From NCBI RefSeq assembly GCF_000346465.2, contig NC_034009.1:27300561-27364560 (forward strand): a stretch of 64,000 nucleotides of DNA, in the 5' to 3' direction. The DNA is from Prunus persica. Taxonomy: Eukaryota; Streptophyta; Magnoliopsida; Rosales; Rosaceae. The position numbers and the translations under genes were made by a program. The notes below the pieces were generated by a model that searched no databases, was not told where the DNA came from, and saw only the letters and a program-made list of their open reading frames with translations. Below, piece after piece: positions 1 to 10,309 of this stretch; position 1 is the stretch's first letter; each line of letters opens with the position of its first letter.

Positions 1-693
1 TGTGATGATCACTAGTATCTTGAATTTTAAACAAGGTCATTCAATTAGCTTCAAGGGTAAATTTTTGTTAATTTGAAATGGTTTTTATAATTATTTAGGG
101 TATATATAATTAAGAACTGTAAAGAATAATAATTTGTTCTGGAATTGAGATGAAGAGCTTAATTACTAATTTCAGATAATTCATATACTACATGAGAGAC
201 ATGTGACCTTAAGCCTGACTTTATTCATTGTACATGTTATAACTGTATAAGGTGGATGTTGAGACTTTTATCTTGGATATTTGGTGCACAGTGACGATTA
301 TAGTGATTTGGATTGAAGTGTTAGGTTGTCTTTTGTTTAGCCACTAAATGTTTCTTAATTATCTTCAAGTTACTATATGTTTTCCTTAATGTGTTTTAAG
401 GGGTAAGGTCTGTAAGGTCTGTATACTGAAGAAATATCTTCGAGTTAAGGTTTGCATATGTCCTCCCTATGTAAATGAAATGCATGTGCATGTTATTTTC
501 CTTCCCGATTGATAAAGCATGATGTTCAATCATTTTTTGATGAATAATTCATTTATCTCAAGCACGTTTGTGATGAGAATCGATGTCCTTACAGCTGAAG
601 TATGATGTTCAATCATTTATTTTTATTTTTCAAGAAATGATCTAGTAGTATATTGTTGTATTCTCTCTTCGTTTATGTGTTTGTAAGTGTAGA
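1..693. other. AT-rich sequence before the CACTA transposase remnant
   Basis: No coding signal, RNA gene or terminal repeat was recognised here. It may be the 5' part of the CACTA element, because the matching left terminal repeat was not found in the window. Confidence 0.4.
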
Positions 694-3240
694 ATGACAC
701 TTAAGAGGGCTGCTACCTTAAGCAACAATAACAATAAGAAGAAGAAAACTTTAACTCTACTACCACCACAGCCACTTGAGCAACCATGTCGGCTGCCACA
801 ACAACAATCAACTCAGCCACAAGAAGGCACTTCATCAGCCTCAGGAGGGATTCCCGCCAACAGGGTAATTGATACCATATTTTGTGCCCTTAATTTTTAT
901 ACCTTTATTTTGTGCACTCTAGTTACTGATTTTTTGAATTTTTGTCGTCTAGATGAGGGAATGCATACTCAAACTTCTTCACATATGAAGAACACTCGTG
1001 GCCGAACTGTGGGGCTAGCACTTGTGATGTTGTGAAAAAGAGGAAGAGTTTGATTCCAATGCGGATGGATCCATCCCAGAAATTGATGGCGACTATTGAA
1101 GCTCAGAAACTGTTCATCTCTGAGATTGGGTTAATCACTTGCAATAAAGCTCCATTGAATGTTTTAGGTATGAAAAAAGTGAGCTTCGAGACGAAGAAAT
1201 ATATTGCATTGGGATTGTAGGTAATCTTATATTCTTCTTTGATTATAATTTAATTTTGTTCATTTAGCCCTCTTTTAATTTCAATTCTTCATTGTATTCT
1301 AGTGGGAACTGAAAAATTTGTCCTTCAATGTTTCTATTTGCATTGAAAATTATAACTAATACTTGTTTTGTTTATGGTTAATTGATATTAGTTTATGTTT
1401 GATGTGGACTTAACAGATCCGGATATATGGAAATTTATTACTGACCATATGCACTCAACTTATAAAGAATGGAAAGCAAAGCTCCACAGACACTATAAGC
1501 AATATGCTTCTGAGCCTGATCTTGCACGAGAAACACCTACCCTTGAAAAGATCTTTGGTACTCGAAGGACTCTAGAAGAGTGGCATTATTTGGTAGAAGA
1601 GTGGCATTATTTGGTCGATACGTTGCACACAAATGAGCAATATCAGGTATCTAATGTATCATAACCGCTGCAGTTTTCATTTTTTGGTTGGGAACTTATT
1701 CTAAGTATCAAATAGAAAAAAAGAAATAACAATTCATGTATTTAATCAAAACAGAAACGCTGCAAGACCAATGCCTAGAACAGAAAAAAGAAAGAGTTTG
1801 ATCATACACGGGGGTCATGTCCTTTCCTAAAACATATGGAAGCTGCTAGAGAGGTTTATAATTTCTGGTCACTTTAAATCTTTATTTATTAATTATATTG
1901 CAATAATTTCAAGTATTTCTCATTTTCTTTTTGTTGGAAAAATGTAAAGGGTGAAAATCCTACATACATTAGCAATTGGAACAACATGCATATTCTTAAG
2001 GGTAAGAGCATGTGGATCAATGAGGCTGCTGAAATTAAAGGGGTAAGGAATACAAAAACCTACTGACAATTAACTATTGACTTGCATAATCTGCAATCCA
2101 AAAAATCAACTGACTGGTCATGCAAGTTTTTGATGACCCATTATTTTAGATGCTAATTGTGAACTTTGGTTTTAGCATCATATAAAGGCTTTATCCATTG
2201 CAAATAGAACTAATTAATTAGAAACACAATGAAGATATGTGTCTGAGTTTTCTAAATTTTCCATGATCTTATATATTGATGACCAAAAAAAGTGCATGCT
2301 AAGATTGTTTTGAAACAGAGCTGCTGCAGTTGTACTTCTCTTCCTCTTTGGAGGCCCAATTCCAAACACCTATTAAACAAATTCAGTTCTAATAACCCGT
2401 TGTGCTCTTAGAAGTTAAAATTTATGCCCAATTATAAGGGGCCCATGTTGCTGGGCAAATATTTATAATCCCTGTTTTTGGAAGTTTCTTGTTTGTATTG
2501 TTGTTGCTTTCAGGAGATGCAGAAAAAGATCTTTATAAGATCTGTGAGTATTTTCAAACTTTCTGCAATCTGCATATCCAAAGAGATCTATTTCATTTTT
2601 ATGTGCCTTTTCCTTTTATTATTTGCTTCAAGTTGTTTTTTTTTTCCTTTATGACTGTTTGATTAGGATAATTGGCATTGCTAGTTTATGAACAAAATTG
2701 GTCGTCCTGGCGTCCCATTTACTTCATTTTTTTATGCATTTATATATTGACTTATCTTTATTTTGCTTCTTTTTGTAGAAGAAGATGAATGAAGAGTATG
2801 AGAAGGCCAAGCAACAAGTGGCAGAGAGTTCAAGAACTCCACTAGATCAAGTCACACTCCCTATCCCACAACAATTAGAGATCATGATTGTAGAACTTGG
2901 GGTTGCAAAGGGCAAGAGGATTCGAGGCTTGGGTTCTAGTCTTCGAATGGAGAGTTCGCATAGTGGTGGAGTTGCCTCCTCTTTTGCTACAGAGCAAAAG
3001 GTTGAGGAACTTGAAGGCACAGTTGGTGAGTTGAAAGGCACAGTAAGTGAGCTTCAGAGCATAGTGGGTAAACTTTTGGATGTCATTGAGTGGATGCGAA
3101 CCCATGATGGTCCTTTACCCTCACATTTAGGTGTTCTGTCCCAGCATGTTGGTGATTCTCCTTGTGATGATGATCAAGGTAATAATGGTGGTTCACGTAA
3201 TGTTTATGAGGATCTTGATGATATTGGAAATAGTCATTAA
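694..3240 (+). pseudogene. Degenerate CACTA-associated transposase-like gene (Ptta/En/Spm type)
   Basis: Short open segments at 694-1035, 1032-1220, 1395-1664 and 2785-3240 together resemble the plant Ptta/En/Spm transposase-like protein. A Q/N/K-rich N-terminus is followed by a segment beginning FDVDLTDPDIWKFI and running through HRHYKQYASEPD to the repeated EEWHYLV, and by a C-terminal part starting at 2785 that has KAKQQVAESS, a coiled-coil-like Glu-rich stretch and an acidic tail. Exons appear to be joined by short AT-rich introns (for example an acceptor before 2785). A stop at 1033-1035 and a change of frame around 1032 break the reading, and the hexapeptide EEWHYLV is duplicated at about 1575-1615. 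No DDE catalytic core is visible, so this is the accessory gene or a remnant. Confidence 0.65.
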
Positions 3241-3509
3241 GTTGTGTGTACATCTACATACTTGATGGTTTTTGTATCTAGCCTACCTGGGGGGTTCTAG
3301 GGGCTTTTGTATCTAGCCACTTGATGGTTTTTGTACCTAGCATACATTGACATGTGCTTAAACAGCTAGTATCTTTTGAATAGTAATTATGCTATTTCTA
3401 TTAATTTCATCTATTTACTGTTTTTCAAAAACTTTTTGGAGTAAATAATATTCTGTTACAAAGCTTAAAATATAAATAATTTTTTTTTAAAAAAATAATA
3501 CACTTTTTT

Positions 3510-3950
3510 TGCGACGAATTAGTTTTCATCTCTCAATTGGCAATACCAATATCTACAGTTTTGGCGACTAATCTATTTCGTCGCCCATTCTGAAAATAAC
3601 CAAACCAACTAACATATGTGACAAATAAAGTACATCTTTCACGACCAAAACATTCGTCGCTGAAATGTTTAGGCGACCAAACATTTATTTCGTCGCCAAA
3701 TAATTCCATGTTCGCGGGAATTTTTGGTATTTTGGTGGCAACTCCTTCTCTATAGGCGACCAACCGGGAGCTGTTTAGCGACGACAAGTTTGGTCGCTAA
3801 AATATTTCAGCGACGAAATTTTGTTTCGTCGCACGGTACTTTTAGCCACGAGCTTTGAACGACGACCTTGGCGACCAAAAATATTCGTCGCTATTTATCT
3901 TTGGCGACGAAATTTGGTGTTATAGTGACCATCTTGTTTCGTCGCTAAAA
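3510..3950. repeat. CACTA subterminal repeat array (GCGACGAAA / TTTCGTCGC)
   Basis: About 15 copies of a GCGAC(C/G)A-type core occur in both orientations within 440 bases next to the CACTA terminus. Such arrays are the usual transposase-binding regions of CACTA elements. The open frame of 84 codons on the minus strand here is only a by-product of the repeats. Confidence 0.8.
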
Positions 3951-3968
3951 GGGATTTTCCTTGTAGTG

Positions 3969-4587
3969 TGTGTTGATATTTTGAAAAAGATGGTGTGATT
4001 TTGGAACCACAAGGTGGTACCATCTTTTGTACCCAAAAAGCATCTTCATTTTCATTGGTTTCTTTTTAAAACTTTAGGGGACAAAAACTATATACTATAT
4101 GAAAATGTCATAGGATGTCATAAAATGTTTTTTACTAACATTCAGTATACAAATGTCAAGTATCAAATAAGATCAAAAAACGTGCTTGACAAGGACTCCT
4201 ATTAACATATCATGAACACCAAGAACATTTCAAGAACTTTTTTCAAATCTTTATGACTCTTCATAAATCACACAAAAATCCTAAATTCATGCAAAAATCA
4301 TATCCATACTTAGAATTTCAAGATTAACACAACCATGTAAACATTTCACACATGGACACACACAAGACCCAAAAAGACCCTCCTTGCAGCCACTCCCATT
4401 GGTGTCATCTCTTAATTTTTCTTTTCATACTCCTACTCATTCATCCTATATCCCATATCCTATGAACAAGTGACATGAAAAAGAAAATCTAACACATATA
4501 TCACTAAGTATGATAACAAAGTCATATTAAAATCAATAACCAAAATAGAAGGCTCAAAGAAACTAGACCTTGGCTCTTGATACCACT
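3969..4587 (-). mobile_element. Leader of a minus-strand Copia-type element, cut by the CACTA element
   Basis: This segment lies between the CACTA end and the Copia LTR. Read on the minus strand it follows the LTR and starts with the primer-binding site (4572-4585). No gag reading frame is reached before the CACTA boundary, so only the untranslated leader, about 600 bases, is present. Confidence 0.6.
4572..4585 (-). other. Primer-binding site of the Copia-type element (initiator-Met tRNA type)
   Basis: On the minus strand this reads TGGTATCAAGAGCC, two bases after the LTR end. TGGTATCA-AGAGC is the common plant Copia variant complementary to the 3' end of the initiator methionine tRNA. Confidence 0.8.
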
Positions 4588-5065
4588 TGAAGGAAACATG
4601 CATATAATGCTTAGGAAATGAACTTTAGTCATAACCTATACAACAAAAACATTCTAAATGGCGGATTCATTTTGTTTATACTAGTTGAGCTAAACCTTTT
4701 TTTTATTTTAAACCAAGTATCTTAGCCTAGTCTCTTTGAAAATAAATAAAAAAAAGGAAAAAAGGAATATATCTTTACCCTTGATGACCTTTTCTTGATT
4801 TTTCAAGAATGAACACATTCGTTGGAAAGGCCTTTTGTTTCTCTTGATTTTGACTCCCTCACCTTAAGGCTCCAAGATTGGAGTCCTCTAGCTCAGCACA
4901 CCAAATGCTCATAGAGATGATGATAAGGCAATCAAGAAGTATGGATGCTAGTCAACTTCTTGATTGGACCAATTTTTGGTTTATGGAAGATAAGATACAA
5001 AGATGATCACTCATCAACGAAAGTAGGAAACCAAAAACCCTAGCTAGGTTTTCACCAACACTTAG

Positions 5066-5073
5066 CTTATATA
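5066..5073 (-). promoter_or_regulatory. TATA box of the Copia LTR
   Basis: TATATAAG on the minus strand, in the sequence GTCCTATATAAGC, placed inside the LTR and downstream of the W-box cluster. Transcription would start about 30 bases further on, near 5035. Confidence 0.5.
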
Positions 5074-5305
5074 GGACAACACAAAAAACAATTGGGTGGG
5101 TATTTGGGGCTCCATTTGATCCATTGATCATGTCATCTTATGCCATTTATCCCTTGGGCCCAATAGCCTTTTGGGCTATTTTGTCCCTTTTATTTTAAAT
5201 CATATTTAAAAGCCCAATCCAATTTTTCTATATGTCAGTATTAATTCCATAATTAATCTTTTAATTATAACTTAACGATTAAATTATAATTATAGTCTTA
5301 CTTAA

Positions 5306-5380
5306 TTGACCCAGTCAAACTATTTGACTTTAGTCAATTGCTCTGGTCAACATGTTGACCTTTGACCGTTGACTTTGACA
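5306..5380. promoter_or_regulatory. W-box cluster in the LTR U3 region
   Basis: Nine TTGAC or GTCAA cores lie in 75 bases (5306, 5314, 5324, 5333, 5346, 5355, 5362, 5369 and 5375). Several carry a following C or T, matching the WRKY-factor site TTGAC(C/T). The cluster lies about 230-310 bases upstream of the LTR TATA box. A role in defence- or stress-induced transcription is an inference. Confidence 0.6.
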
Positions 5381-6506
5381 TTTGATTATCAATCATGGAT
5401 TTGTGTCACCTCATTTGTACCTCTAATCACATTCTTTGGGTGTGCAGATCTATAGGTTCCCTTTAGCAAGGTAGTTGGTTGACTCAACTCCTCAGAGATG
5501 ATATACGAATCAAATTTCACAATTAAATACTTCCTATTAATAAAGTTTAATTGAAACCTTTTAGGACATCCACAAACCAAGGTTGTCGCCTAGCAACAAG
5601 TCACGGTTATCCAAGCTAAATGAGACGTTGTGAAAGAACCTATTCAAATTGGAATAACCGTGCAATTGAATCATTCTCTTATGTCAATACTCCTTATTCA
5701 CATTATTAGATCATGGAATCCGATTGTCAATATCCTAATGTGAATCATTCCTTTTATATGATTATCCTGATAAGATTTGAAGACTTCTTCTTTCAAGTCT
5801 TATTCACTACTCTGGGCAGAGATTTGACCAATCATATCTTGGAGTATTCTTTCTCCTTTACTGAGAGTAGAGATTCGTTGTTATACATTCATTTGCTTCC
5901 ATGACTCTATTAAGAATCCTAATGAGCACTTTTAAGCTATGCCTAATTCAGCATGACCGTATAGTGCCCTCAAAGATTAACAATATAGCCACAAAACATC
6001 TATGATGCCACATGTCTAAGGATTAGTTTGCACCATTTTAATTTATGAGTTCCAGCTTGACATGTGAGTAAAGACTTCCATGTTGTAACTCATGTGTTAG
6101 ATCGTGTTCAGTGTACTTGTTCTTCTACAAGTACCTACATACATATCGATGTGTTTCCACACTTAATGACTTCAGACCTTTGCATTCCCTACATATAGAG
6201 ACGATACTGTGTGTACTAGTCTTTGCGGAATATTGACGCCCAATCAATATTCCTATGACCATGAACATATTCAGGATTTAGGGATGATGAAAAGACTCCA
6301 TGTATGTAATCTCATTACATAGCTTTCATATCTACTTATATATTCCTTGAACTATGGTTGTTCTACATATTGAAAGATAATATAGGATGATTTAATGTAT
6401 AAAACAACCTTTCTTGCCCATTGATAACATAATATGTCTTTTATCAAAGATGTCCTTAACTCTAACCATTACATAATTAGTTGGCTTTAAGGGCATATTT
6501 CTAACA

Positions 6507-7060
6507 TCGGGTGAGTCGTGACGTCCCAAATTCCAACAGGCCAGCCCGTTTAAAACCTATTTATTAAATTGTACTCATTTTACATAATTTATTACATTTA
6601 TATATTAAATTCAAGTCTATTTCTTTTCTCTAATAATATATACTAAAATATAATATTTTCTTTATATATAAAATAATAATTTTATTTTTGAAGTTTTAAT
6701 TTTTAAAACCGAAACAATAATCTAACTATTTTCTATTTAAATGTACTTTAAATAAAGTTATTGACCTTTTTTTTATTTTTAAACAAATAATAAATCTTAT
6801 TAGTATATACGTAATTGTAAAAAAAGATTGAAATGAAGTTGTAAAAATAATTACAACAAAAATGCAATATATAATTCAAATTTGGCATGGGCCCATATCA
6901 GCCCGTTTAGTGGCCCGTCAAGAGCACGGCCCGAGCCCATATGAGCTTGGGGCGGAAGTGATGATTTTCTTAAATGGGCGGGCCTGACACAACCTTTTTA
7001 TTAAATAGGTCGATTCTAAATGGGCCGGGCCAGCCCGACATGACACGTTTGACACCTTTA
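6507..7060 (-). mobile_element. hAT-like non-autonomous repeat, copy 1 (truncated)
   Basis: Read on the minus strand from 7060 it starts TAAAGGTGTCAAACGTGTC and is rich in GGGCC/CGGGC words, then becomes AT-rich, and ends near a second GGGCTGG block at about 6540. The same sequence in plus orientation occurs at 29895-30945. The left part stops at the Copia LTR, so the far terminus may be missing. The GGTGTCAAACGG-type end is common in plant hAT-derived repeats; superfamily assignment is by resemblance. Confidence 0.6.
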
Positions 7061-8099
7061 GTTTACATCTCTAATGTTTATGTTTTTCTTTTTCCCCACT
7101 TTTCCCCTTAAAGGAACCTTTCTCCTGAAACATTTTTCAACCATGGCGATCTTTCCACTAATTTAGTGAACATATGATAGGTCCGATCAGTCAATCATCT
7201 ATCCATTTGTGACCCATCCCAAATGAACCTTGTCGTACAATTCATGCCATCAATGTGATATAATGATGGTTCTTATCAATGTGTTAATGTAACCAAGTAA
7301 ATTTTAACAGATAGATTCGTTTCATTGTATATCTAGGGATGACATGCCACACATATTATTAAGATAACCTTGAAAAGACCGAGATAGTACACCATTTAAG
7401 AATTAAAAGATCTTTTATCGAAAAAAGTTTGACTGGCATTTCCTTAAGTGTCCTCAAACTCAAAGCCCCTACATCTGCCCTTGTTCTAGCTATGCAACTG
7501 GAAAAATAATATGTTTTTTCTCTTACGAAAACATTTTTGGACAAGGACTAAGGAAATATGCCAAATGCATGTTTGATCGAATGGTTAAGATGATTTGCAT
7601 ACTTACTGCCATTAAACTATACAAGTGGCAAAGGACCCACCACTGTAGTGGTATGAAGTATGTACTTCCTCAGGCAAGTTTATAGGTTTGAGTCCTAGCA
7701 TCCATGTAGTGTGTGTGAGTTTAGTATACTATCACCCCTCTCAATAGGAAAGGTCCTAAAAAACAAAATACAAAAAAACCTATACAAGTGAACCCTTTGC
7801 AATAATTACTTCACTCTTTTTTACGAGTTATATAATTATATTAGTATGGCCTCTATGAAAGTAATCAAATGCAGTGTTTATCTTTTAGGTCTATGATGCA
7901 GGTCCTTACCGCTTCTCTGATTGATTGTAATTATCTTTTGCCTTTCTCCTCTATCTGATCTCCAGCCTTTTTTCTTGAGAATTAGAAAGTGGCCTAATCA
8001 ACTGATTATGGTCAACAACATGGTACTGAAACAAGTAAATTGGTTTTGTTTTTTCTTTTACTTTGTCAACCAGATTTAATTTAGTCCATTATAGGGGTG
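7061..8099. other. Intergenic AT-rich stretch
   Basis: Apart from the SINE-like segment at 7636-7775 nothing was recognised. Short open frames here have no family resemblance. Confidence 0.5.
7636..7775 (+). mobile_element. Possible tRNA-derived SINE
   Basis: A box-B-like motif GGTTTGAGTCC (7685-7695) is preceded about 35 bases upstream by an A-box-like GTAGTGGTATGAAG. The segment ends in CCCCTCTC followed by an A-rich stretch. This arrangement is typical of tRNA-derived plant SINEs. No clear flanking duplication was seen. Confidence 0.45.
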
Positions 8100-8685
8100 A
8101 TATGCGACCTAATCATGGTTGCTGGGCCGCATCCTGATACTATTACTTATACTACTCTGATGGATGCACGTCGTAAGATAAGGTAGATGGCTAAGGCACA
8201 CAGTGTCTTGCGTGAGATGCTCGATAGAGGGCTACAACCTACAGTTGTGACATTCAGTGTGCTAATGAATGGATTTTGTATGTCAGGAATGCTAGAAGAT
8301 GGTTAGAGGCTACTTAAGTGGATGTTGGCGAAGGGTATAGTGCCTAATGCCGGCACTTATAATTCTCTCATGAAGCTGTACTGCATTAGAAATAATATGC
8401 TTACTACAACTGATATGTATAGGAGCATGTGTGCTGGTGGTAATGCCTGATAACAACACCTATAACATTTTAATAAAAGGGCATTGTAAGGCATGGTTTT
8501 AGCATAAGGAAATGGCAGGAAAGGGATTTATTCCCACAGCAAGTTGTTACAGTGTACTTATTAAGGGTCTTTTTAAGAAAAGGAAATTTGCTGAGGCAAG
8601 GGAACTCTATGAAGAGATGACATGGTGTAGTTGCAGATAGAGAAACATACAGCATTTTTGTTGATATGAACTATGAAGAAGGTAA
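8100..8685 (+). pseudogene. PPR protein pseudogene, copy A, 5' piece (split by the Tat element)
   Basis: Conceptual reading gives consecutive P-type PPR motifs: PDTITYTTLMDA, then TVVTFSVLMNGFC, NAGTYNSLMKLYC, a NTYNILIKGHC-like unit, and a last unit around SCYSVLIKGLF followed by ADRETYS. In-frame stops (for example at MLEDG-stop) and several frame changes break it, so it is a pseudogene. The reading reaches a Tyr-Glu-Glu-Gly segment at 8670-8682, where the LTR retrotransposon interrupts it. It resumes right after the element at 20859. The upstream motifs of the same gene are missing here. Confidence 0.75.
8681..8685. repeat. Target-site duplication GGTAA, left copy
   Basis: GGTAA directly precedes the LTR start TGTTTGTGC and is repeated at 20859-20863. 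The sequence on either side reads through as one PPR pseudogene when the element is ignored. Confidence 0.95.
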
Positions 8686-9389
8686 TGTTTGTGCAAATAA
8701 TCTCACGGGAGAATATTCGCTTCTAGATCCTTCAACCTTCGATCTTCCTTCTCTCTCTCTTCCTTGATTCCTGTAAAAAAGATTGGAGTAAATAGACCAC
8801 ACCCGGGGGGTGTTGGCCAAAGGCCCTCCGATGCCTAAGTTAGTTCGAGTGTTTGTAGGAAAACAATAGCTAAGCAAAGGGTACGGAGTTTTATGTAGGG
8901 TGTAAACCGGGTGGCCGGAGCCGTGTGTGGTGGCCGGAGCCGTGGGGAGAAAATATGGAGAGTGGAGAGGGAGAGAGAGCTTCGGGTATTTTTCTCGGGT
9001 ATAAGGAGTAGGTTTTGATGTACCTTGAATGATGAATGAGGTTGTCTATTTATACGAGCCTCGGGGCTAGGGTTTCGTAGGAATCCAGTTGGGCCTAATA
9101 ATATCTGAATTAAATATATATTATCTCTTAAGAAGATAATATCTGAATTAAATGATATTATCTCTTAAAAAGATAATATCTGATTTAAATGATATTATCT
9201 TCTCTTTATTAGGATAATATCTTAATTAATGATATTATCTATTTAAATAAAGATAATATCATATTAATTAAGATATTTATTCTAATTAATTAATTAGCCA
9301 GATAAACTGGTTTAATTAATTAATTAAAGAGATAATCTTCTTTTCCACGTGGCGTGCCCTGATTGGAGACGAAAATATATGCTCCCACA
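8686..9389 (-). repeat. 3' LTR of the Tat element
   Basis: 704 bases, ends TG...CA. In element orientation it is the downstream LTR. A TATA box CTATAAATA on the minus strand at about 9046-9054 separates a U3 part (9055-9389) from R/U5. U3 contains an alternating array of GATAATATC and GATATTATC words. Confidence 0.93.
9100..9290. repeat. Alternating GATAATATC/GATATTATC array in LTR U3
   Basis: At least seven copies of this 9-base word alternate in orientation, so the tract can pair with itself. The same array is at about 20570-20760 in the other LTR. Four copies contain AATATCT, the core of evening-element-like sites. It lies just upstream of the LTR TATA box on the minus strand. Confidence 0.7.
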
Positions 9390-9402
9390 AATGCCCCCAA
9401 CT
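9390..9402 (-). other. Polypurine tract of the Tat element
   Basis: On the minus strand the bases directly before the 3' LTR read GTTGGGGGCATT, the purine-rich primer site for plus-strand DNA synthesis, adjoining the LTR start. Confidence 0.55.
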
Positions 9403-9869
9403 TCTGCATGGCGCTTGTGTGGCATGTAGGAGATGAAATTATTTTTTTCGGGCTCTCCAACTGTGTCTGGGCTTTATTATGTGAGTTGGACTCCTTCGCA
9501 AATTGGATTCCCAATTGGTGTAGGCTTCTGACTGTTGTTGGAGTTGGATTCCCAGTAGGAATGAGTTTGTGATTCCTTCTTGACCCGGGTTGTCCAACCT
9601 GTATAAATACAGGGCTTCTCTTCACTCTTTCTCATATCACAAACTTAACTTCTCTACCTTCTGGCTTGAGAAAGATTTTGGAGAATTTGTACTGCTTGCT
9701 GAGGAGAGGAGTTGCTGTGCATCCCAAGTAAGTTGAGCCCGTAAAAATATATATGTATGTATATATATATTTTTTTAATTTTTTGGCAGCAAGGAGATGG
9801 TCCTGCATGAGTTGCAATTCGTGAGCAATAGTTGACAAATAGCTGGGGAGTTCATGCTAGGATCAGATG

Positions 9870-10215
9870 AAGCATGAGGTGCATGCTGGTCTTGGAGCTA
9901 CCTGGCATGGGCTGGAGCATATGCGTGCTGGGCCTGAAGCAAGGGCGTGGAGGAGCCAAGCCCAAGTCAGAAGGAGGCGCATGCTGGGCTTCGGAGCTGA
10001 GGCAGAAAAGGCACTGGGCCTTGCGCGCGAAGGGCTTCCGCTGGGCGAGATGGGCCTTGCACGTCGAGCTCGGGCTTGGGCCGAAGGTGCGCTGGAGAGA
10101 TGGGCGAGGAAGAGATGGGCTGCGCGACTTGGGCCTGCGCCAAGCAGGCGGGCCTTGCATGCAGGAGCTGGAGGACTGGGCCGCCTGCGTGCTGGGCTGG
10201 AGGGATTGACGGGCT
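9870..10215 (+). promoter_or_regulatory. GGGCC-rich tract upstream of the antisense ORF
   Basis: A GC-rich island in an otherwise AT-rich area holds about 15 TGGGC(C/T)-type words within 350 bases, ending about 95 bases before the ATG at 10310. TGGGCC is the plant site II (TCP-binding) core, so this could be the promoter of the antisense ORF; that role is inferred. Overlapping open frames in this tract have no family resemblance and reflect the GC content. Confidence 0.4.
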
Positions 10216-10309
10216 GCTTATGCTAGGCTGCCTTTTTTTTTTGTTTTTTTTTTTGGGATTCTAACTTGTAGAATTTTCTTCTCTTCTTGTAGTTGTTCAT
10301 TGACCAACC

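Larger units (their letters stand above)
694..3968 (+). mobile_element. CACTA (En/Spm) DNA transposon, right part with 3' end
   Basis: The right boundary is the terminal motif at 3951-3968, which on the minus strand reads CACTACAAGGAAAATCCC, the typical start of plant CACTA elements. Inside lie a decayed transposase-type gene (694-3240) and a subterminal array of GCGACGAAA-type repeats (about 3510-3950), both expected for this superfamily. The left terminus is probably upstream of the window, so the 3-bp target duplication cannot be tested. The flank to the right is the leader of a Copia element, so this copy probably inserted into that retrotransposon. Confidence 0.8.
4588..6506 (-). mobile_element. 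Copia-type 5' LTR, about 1.9 kb, minus orientation
   Basis: On the minus strand the LTR begins TGTTAGAAATATGCCC at 6506 and ends GTTTCCTTCA at 4588, directly followed by the primer-binding site. This gives the TG...CA ends of an LTR and a length of 1919 bases. A TATA-like box lies at 5066-5073, and upstream of it in the U3 part is a cluster of TTGAC boxes (5306-5380). No second LTR is in the window; the rest of the element would be left of base 1. The five bases beyond the start, TCGGG (6507-6511), would be the target duplication if the other end were available. Confidence 0.8.

Noticed and set aside
3533..3787. Open frame of 84 codons, minus strand
   Set aside because: It is made of the CACTA subterminal repeats.
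8671..8877. Short minus-strand frame across the LTR border
   Set aside because: It crosses the insertion point of the Tat LTR and has no homology.
9867..10226. Three overlapping GC-rich open frames in plus orientation
   Set aside because: They lie in the GGGCC-rich tract, have no family resemblance and are expected in GC-rich sequence.
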